NCBI RefSeq assembly: GCF_032452875.1
Contig: NC_083876.1
Location: 9,734,001 to 9,798,000, forward strand
Source of the DNA: Bos javanicus
Lineage: Eukaryota; Chordata; Mammalia; Artiodactyla; Bovidae
Direction: 5' to 3'
Length of the DNA: 64,000 nt
Part shown: positions 58,876 to 64,000 of the stretch, one piece after another
Layout of the letters: each line of letters starts with the position of its first letter
Numbering within the stretch: position 1 is the stretch's first letter
Translations under genes and position numbers: made by a program
Notes under the pieces: model-generated
Database searches by the model: none
What the model saw: the letters and a program-made list of their open reading frames with translations, nothing else
Told to the model about the DNA's origin: nothing

Positions 58876-59566
58876 TTTTTTCCTTTCCCCCTCTCAGTGG
58901 ACATTGTGTAATTCGGGAAGCACCAGATTTGGCTGCCACACATCTGTGGGTGCGCTTGCACAAGAGGTTGAATTCCTGGAATGTATGGTAAAGACCTGTT
59001 CAGTTTTACAATGTGATGCCAAATCGTAAAGGCATTTTTCATTCCTACTGGCAATTAATACTTCTGCCAGCAGTATATCAGAGTTTCTATTGCTCCAAAT
59101 ACTTGCCAACATCTGATAGCATCAGAAAATTTAATTTTTGTCTGTGTGTAGGGTGTTGAAATAGTATTTCATTATGATTTTGCATTTCTCTGGTTAGAGA
59201 AATGAAACATCTTTTCAAAAGCTTTTTTTTATTTTTCTGGTGAAATATATCTTCATTTTATTGGGATTGTTTGTCTTTCTTATCTATATTCTTTACATAT
59301 ATTTGACCTCTATGCCTTTTTTAAGTTGCATAAGTGTGGCAAATAGCTCTGTTTGAGGATGGCAGGAATGACAAGTGCTTACTGAACTGAGAAGGCATCT
59401 TGAGACTGAAAAAGCGAGGCAGGGAGGTTCATATAATCAGTGGGTCAGTTTATCATAGGGTGACTTATAGGCTGGGATCAGGCAGACAGCCATCAGGAAC
59501 CATTAGCAGCTGTACTTCACACTGCCAAGGGGCCAGTGGGACAGTTTTATAGTTAACCTAGGGTGT
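58876..59566 (-). mobile_element. Probable ancient L1 relic
   Basis: TTGCATTTCTCTGGTTAGAG and CATCTTTTCAAAAGC resemble antisense L1 ORF2 C-terminal text. From about 59340 on nothing is recognised. Confidence 0.4.
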
Positions 59567-59577
59567 GAAGGTATGTG

Positions 59578-59908
59578 GGCTTCCCTGGTAGCTCAGCTGG
59601 TAAAGAACCCACTTGCAATGCAGGGGACCCTGGTTCAATTCATGGGTTGGGAAATTTCCCTGGAAAAGGGATAGGCTACCCACTTGAGTAGTAACCCACT
59701 TGGGCCTCCCTGGTGGCTCAGATAGTAAAAACTCTGCCCACAATGTGGGAGACCTGGGTTTGATTTCTGGGTTGGGAAGATCTGAAGAAGGGGATGGCTA
59801 CCCACTCCAGTAGTCTTGCCTGGAGAATCCCTATGGACAGAGGAGCCATGGGGTCAGAAAGAGGACACGACTGAGCAATTAAGCACAGCACAGCAGCATA
59901 TGAAGGTA
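59578..59908 (+). mobile_element. Double-headed Bov-tA SINE
   Basis: Head plus a short Bov-A piece, then a second head (GGCCTCCCTGGTGGCTCAG) and a full body, all within one TSD GAAGGTATGTG (59567-59577 and 59909-59919). Confidence 0.9.
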
Positions 59909-59919
59909 GAAGGTATGTG

Positions 59920-60260
59920 TGTAAAAGCAGGAAATGCATCTTCCTAAGTCAAGATTTATGAATGGCTAATTGGTGGTGTGGTGGCTGGGAATATGTCAGC
60001 TAAGGTTTTCATCCTTGTTTAAGGGGACTGACAGTTTAGAGGTTACCTGATCCTAATGATTATTTAACAGTATCTATTAACTGCTGAGCCCTTGACAACA
60101 GAGAGCAATTTACCCCATACAGTCCTGGGTAGGGTCGGCGGAAAGACTGGAGGAACTATGTAGCCCAAGATGATGTCACTTAAGATATCAGCTGTATAAG
60201 CTAGGTTGTGAGCTGTTTTTGTCACTCTTATGGTGTCTTTCTAAAAAAATTATCTTCAGA
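59920..60260. other. SDHAF4 intron 1, no feature recognised
   Basis: No exon or repeat signal. Confidence 0.45.
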
Positions 60261-60261
60261 G

Positions 60262-60588
60262 CTTCCCTAGTGCTCAGTGGTGAAGAATTAGCCTGCCAGT
60301 GCAGGAGACACAGGTTCGATCCCTGGTCCAGGAAGATCCCAAATGCTATAGAGCAGCTAAGCCTGTGCACCACAGCTTTTGAGCCTGTGCCCAAGGGCCA
60401 GTGAACTCAACCACTGAGCCCATGTGCCACAATTGTTGAAGCCCATGCACCCTGTGCTCACCAACAGGAGAAGGCTCTGCAGTGATACGCCTCTGCACCA
60501 CAACTAAAGAGTAGCCCCTACTTGCTGCAACTAGACAAAAGCCCAAATAGCAAGAAGACCCAGCGCAGCCAAAAATAAAATTTAAAAT
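60262..60588 (+). mobile_element. CHR-type tRNA SINE
   Basis: Head (GCTTCCCTAGTGCTCAGTGG, GTTCGATCCCTGGTCCAGG), long CHR body and A-rich tail. The flanks AAAATTATCTTCAG and AAAATTACTTCAG form an imperfect TSD. Confidence 0.85.
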
Positions 60589-60639
60589 AAAATTACTTCA
60601 GCAGAAGATAGAATAAAATTATGAATCCGATTGTACAAT

Positions 60640-62630
60640 TACAGAGCTTCAAAGGAAAGGTATCTTTTGGTAAACAAATTTATAATGCTATCTTCTTGTC
60701 TTGATACTTTTGTTTATTATCAGTGCTTTGTAGTCTTCTGAAAGAAAGCCTTCCCAACCCTAAGGTCATAAAGATATTCTCTCTCCTATATTTTCTCCTT
60801 AAAGGTCTATAGTTTAGCTTTTTTGTATTGAACTCTCTATTCCAGGAATTTATTTTCATGCATGGCGTGAAGCAGGAAACTGATTTCACTTTTTTCTCCT
60901 GTCAGTAACCTGTTGTCCCGTGTCTGTTATGTTGGACTTCCCCCCACCCCCCGATGAAATGCAGCTGTCTTACATATGCATGGACACCTGGGTTTATTTC
61001 TTGGCTCTCTTTTCCGTGTCATTGATCTGTTTGTTCCTGTGATGTAATACCTATCTTAATATCCATACTTTTGTAACAACTCTTAATATTTAGTAGGGTA
61101 AGTCCTTTCATGTTGTTTTTCAGAAGTGTCTTGGCTATTCTTGGATATCTGCTTCCATATAAAATTCTTTTTAAAAAGTTTCTGCTGGAATTTGGTTACA
61201 ACTGCTCAGTATTTTCTAAGATTATTATTTTCTAATTGCTGCTTACGTATGGAAACGCAGTTGACTTTACTGATTTTGTATCTGGTAACCTGGGTAAATT
61301 ACTTTATTAATTTCAATAATTTATTTGCAGATTTTGGTGGGGTGGTGCTGGGTAGACACAAATATTGCCTGCAAATAATGAAAATCTATTTCTCCCTTTC
61401 CAATCTTTATATCTTTTTATTTTCTCTTGTTTTTCTGTTCTTGGTTAGGTTTTTCAGTACATACACTGTTGACTAGAAGTGGTGATAGGCATACTTATCT
61501 TGTTCATAATTATAAAGGGAATATGTTCATATTTTAACATGCAACATTAGCTGTAGATGTGCCCTTTATTAGGTTAATGAAGTTTCTTGCCAGTTTCTAG
61601 AAGGATTGGGGTTTTGTTTATTTGTTTATGTAGTTATCTGTTTTTTTAAGACAAAAGAAATCTTGAAAAATTCACTTTTCTTCATCTTGTTTTTAACTCA
61701 TTTTTCTTGTTTAATACAGTGGGTTGGTGAATTACAGATTTTTCTGTGCTAATTAACTCGGATTCCTAGAAAATATTCAGATGTATCCGGATGATTATGT
61801 TATTATAATATTGGGTGTGGTGTGCTGATATTGTGTTCAAAAACTGCCCTGTAGTTTTCTTCTCTTACAATTTCCTTTGCTGGTTTTGAAATTAAAGTTA
61901 TTCTAGCCTGTTACAATGAATTCAAGAGTATTTTAGTCCTTTTCTTTAAGATTGAAATAAGCCATTCCTTGAGTGTTTGTTACAGTTTACATGGAAAACT
62001 ATCTAGACCTGCCCTTTGGTGTGAGGTAAGATTTTAAATCTGGAAAAGACTCTGATGCAGGGAGGGATTGGGGGCAGGAGGAGAAGGGGACGACAGAGGA
62101 TGAGATGGCTGGATGGCATCACTGACTCGATGGACGTGAGTCTGAGTGAACTCCAGGAGTTGGTGATGGACAGGGAGGCCTAGCGTGCTGCAATTCATGG
62201 GGTCGCAAAGAGTCGGACACGACTGAGCGACTGAACTGAACTGAACTGAAGATTTTAAATTACTAGTTTAATTTCTGTAATGATTATTGTGGTTTTTTAT
62301 CAGATTTTCTCTTCTTAATTAAGTTTTGATGAATTTTCCTGGGAAAGTGTTCATTTTGTATACTTTAAATGTATAGGCATAAAGTTCTAATTTTTGCTCT
62401 ATGTGGGCTATGTGAGCTTCCCAGGTGGCGCTTTTGGTTAACATTTGTAATGTTATCTTCTTGTCTTGATACTTTTGTTTATTATCAGTGCTTTGTAGTC
62501 TTCTGTAAGAAAGCTTTCCCAACCCTAAGGTTATAAAGATATTCTCCTATATTTTCTCCTTAAAGGTCTATCAGTAGATGCACAGTTTTCTAATGCCTTT
62601 TTCCATGACTACAATACCACCTTTTTTTAT
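60640..62630 (-). mobile_element. Ancient L1 relic with internal duplicate
   Basis: Antisense L1-like T-rich text (GGCTATTCTTGGATATCTGC, TTTCCAATCTTTATATC). A 147-bp piece at 60664-60810 recurs at 62431-62571. Interrupted by BovB at 62040. Confidence 0.6.
62040..62248 (+). mobile_element. BovB 3'-end fragment (209 bp)
   Basis: TSD AAGATTTTAAAT at 62028-62039 and 62249-62260. The tail is (CTGAA)n. Very similar to the fragment at 5067. Confidence 0.93.
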
Positions 62631-62633
62631 ACT

Positions 62634-64000
62634 CAGTTCAGTTCAGTTCAGTTGCTTAGTCGTGTCCGACTCTTTGCGACCCCATGAATCGCAGCACACC
62701 CGGCCTCCCTGTCCATCACCAACTCCCGGAGTTCACTCAGACTCAACGTCCATCGAGTCAGTGATGCCATCCAGCCATCTCATCCTCTGTTGTCCCCTTT
62801 TCCTCCTGCCCCCAATCCCTCCCAGCATCAGAGTCTTTTCCAATGAGTCAACTCTTCGCATGAGGTGGCCAAAGTACTGGAGTTTCAGCTTTAGCATCAT
62901 TCTTTCCAAAGAAATCCCAGGGCTGATCTCCTTCAGAATGGACTGGTTGGATCTCCTTGCAGTCCAAGGGATTCTCAAAAGTCTTCTCCAACACCACAGT
63001 TCAAAAGCATCAATTCTTCGGCGCTTAGCCTTCTTCACAGTCCAACTCTCACATCCATACGTGACCACAGGAAAAACCATAGCCTTGACTAGACGGACCT
63101 TTGTTGGCAAAGTAATGTCTCTGCTTTTGAATATGCTATCTAGGTTGGTCATAACTTTCCTTCCAAGGAGTAAGCGTCTTTTAATTTCATGGCTGCAGTC
63201 ACCATCTGCAGTGATTTTGGAGCCCCCAAAACTAAAATCTGACACTGTTTCCACTGTTTCCCCATCTATTTCCCATGAACTGATGGGGCGGATGCCATGA
63301 TCTTCGTTTTCTGAATGTTGAGCTTTAAGACAACTTTTTCACTCTCCTCTTTCACTTTCATCAAGAGGCTTTTTAATTCCTCTTCACTTTCTGCCATAAG
63401 GGTGGTATCATCTGCATATCTGATGTTATTGATATTTCTCCCGGCAGTCTTGATTCCAGCTTGTGCTTCTTCCAAACCAGTGTTTCTCATGATGTACTCT
63501 GCATATAAGTTAAATAATCAGGGTGACAATATACAGCCTTGACGTACTCCTTATCCTATTTGGAACCAGTCTGTTGTTCCATGTCCACTTCTAACTGTTG
63601 CTTCCTGACCTGCATACAGATTTCTCAAGAGGCAGGTCAGGTGGTCTGGTATTCCCATCTCTTTCAGAATCTTCCACAGTTTATTGTGATCTACACAGTC
63701 AAAGGCTTTGGCATAGTCAATAAAGCAGAAATAATGTTTTTCTGGAACTCTCTTCCTTTTTCCATGATCCAGTGGATGTTGGCAATTTGATCTCTGGTTC
63801 CTCTGCCTTTTCTAAAACCAGCTTGAACATCTGGAAGTTCACAGTTCACATATTGCTTAAGCCTGGCTTGGAGAATTTTGAACAGTACTTTACTAGCGTG
63901 TGAGATGAGTGCAATTGTGCAGTAGTTTGAGCATTCTTTGGCATTGCCTTTCTTTGGGATTGGAATGAAAACTGACCTTTTCCAGTCCTGTGGCCACTGC
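62634..64000 (-). mobile_element. BovB LINE, young, running off the window
   Basis: Begins with the reversed CTGAA tail. The minus frame 63254-62733 (173 codons) covers the C-terminus; frame 63490-63266 has YADDTTLMAESEEELKSLL; RT motif A region follows toward 63720. It continues beyond 64000. Confidence 0.94.

Overview
The window is nuclear DNA from a ruminant mammal, most likely a bovid. The evidence is the interspersed repeats: BovB (RTE-type) LINEs in both orientations, many Bov-tA and Bov-A2 SINEs, CHR-type SINEs and young ruminant L1 copies. Older mammalian repeats (hAT-type DNA transposons, an MLT1-type LTR, ancient L1) lie underneath them. The species cannot be fixed from the sequence alone.

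Two protein-coding genes are supported, both on the + strand. The first is the 3' part of FAM135A: ten coding exons from 11675 to 46692, each with AG/GT borders (the last ends at a stop codon), and phases that join without a break. They encode 1175 C-terminal residues, including a 2.36-kb central exon and a lipase-like alpha/beta-hydrolase domain with an HGLDG loop and a GHSLG nucleophile elbow. The missing N-terminal exons lie before position 1, so positions 1-11674 are FAM135A intron. The 3' UTR runs to a polyadenylation signal near 48465 and carries a BovB insertion. The second gene is SDHAF4. Its CpG-island promoter (GC boxes at 57051-57109) and first coding exon (57173-57236) are present, and the remaining exons lie beyond 64000. 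FAM135A followed by SDHAF4 in tandem matches the order known in mammals.

Layout: 1-5990 is an L1 with two BovB insertions nested in it. 6000-10650 is older L1, hAT transposons and SINEs. 11675-15821 holds FAM135A exons including the big one. 16480-31200 has exons separated by introns with BovB, SINE and young L1 insertions. 27705-38107 is a long intron. 38600-45600, inside the last intron, is an old L1 hit repeatedly by BovB, with a local rearrangement. 46487-48490 is the last exon and 3' UTR. 48490-57000 is intergenic: unclassified sequence, an inverted L1, an MLT1 LTR and BovB/SINE copies. 57000-64000 is the SDHAF4 promoter, exon 1 and the start of intron 1, ending in a minus-strand BovB that runs off the window.

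I found no CRISPR array, operon, prokaryotic mobile island or novel gene system. The points worth a second look are structural. They are many insertions dated by target-site duplications (TSDs), a microhomology-bounded duplication in a BovB/L1 nest, a twin-priming L1 inversion, SINEs with a doubled tRNA head, a BovB and an early polyadenylation signal in the FAM135A 3' UTR, and a SINE abutting the SDHAF4 promoter.
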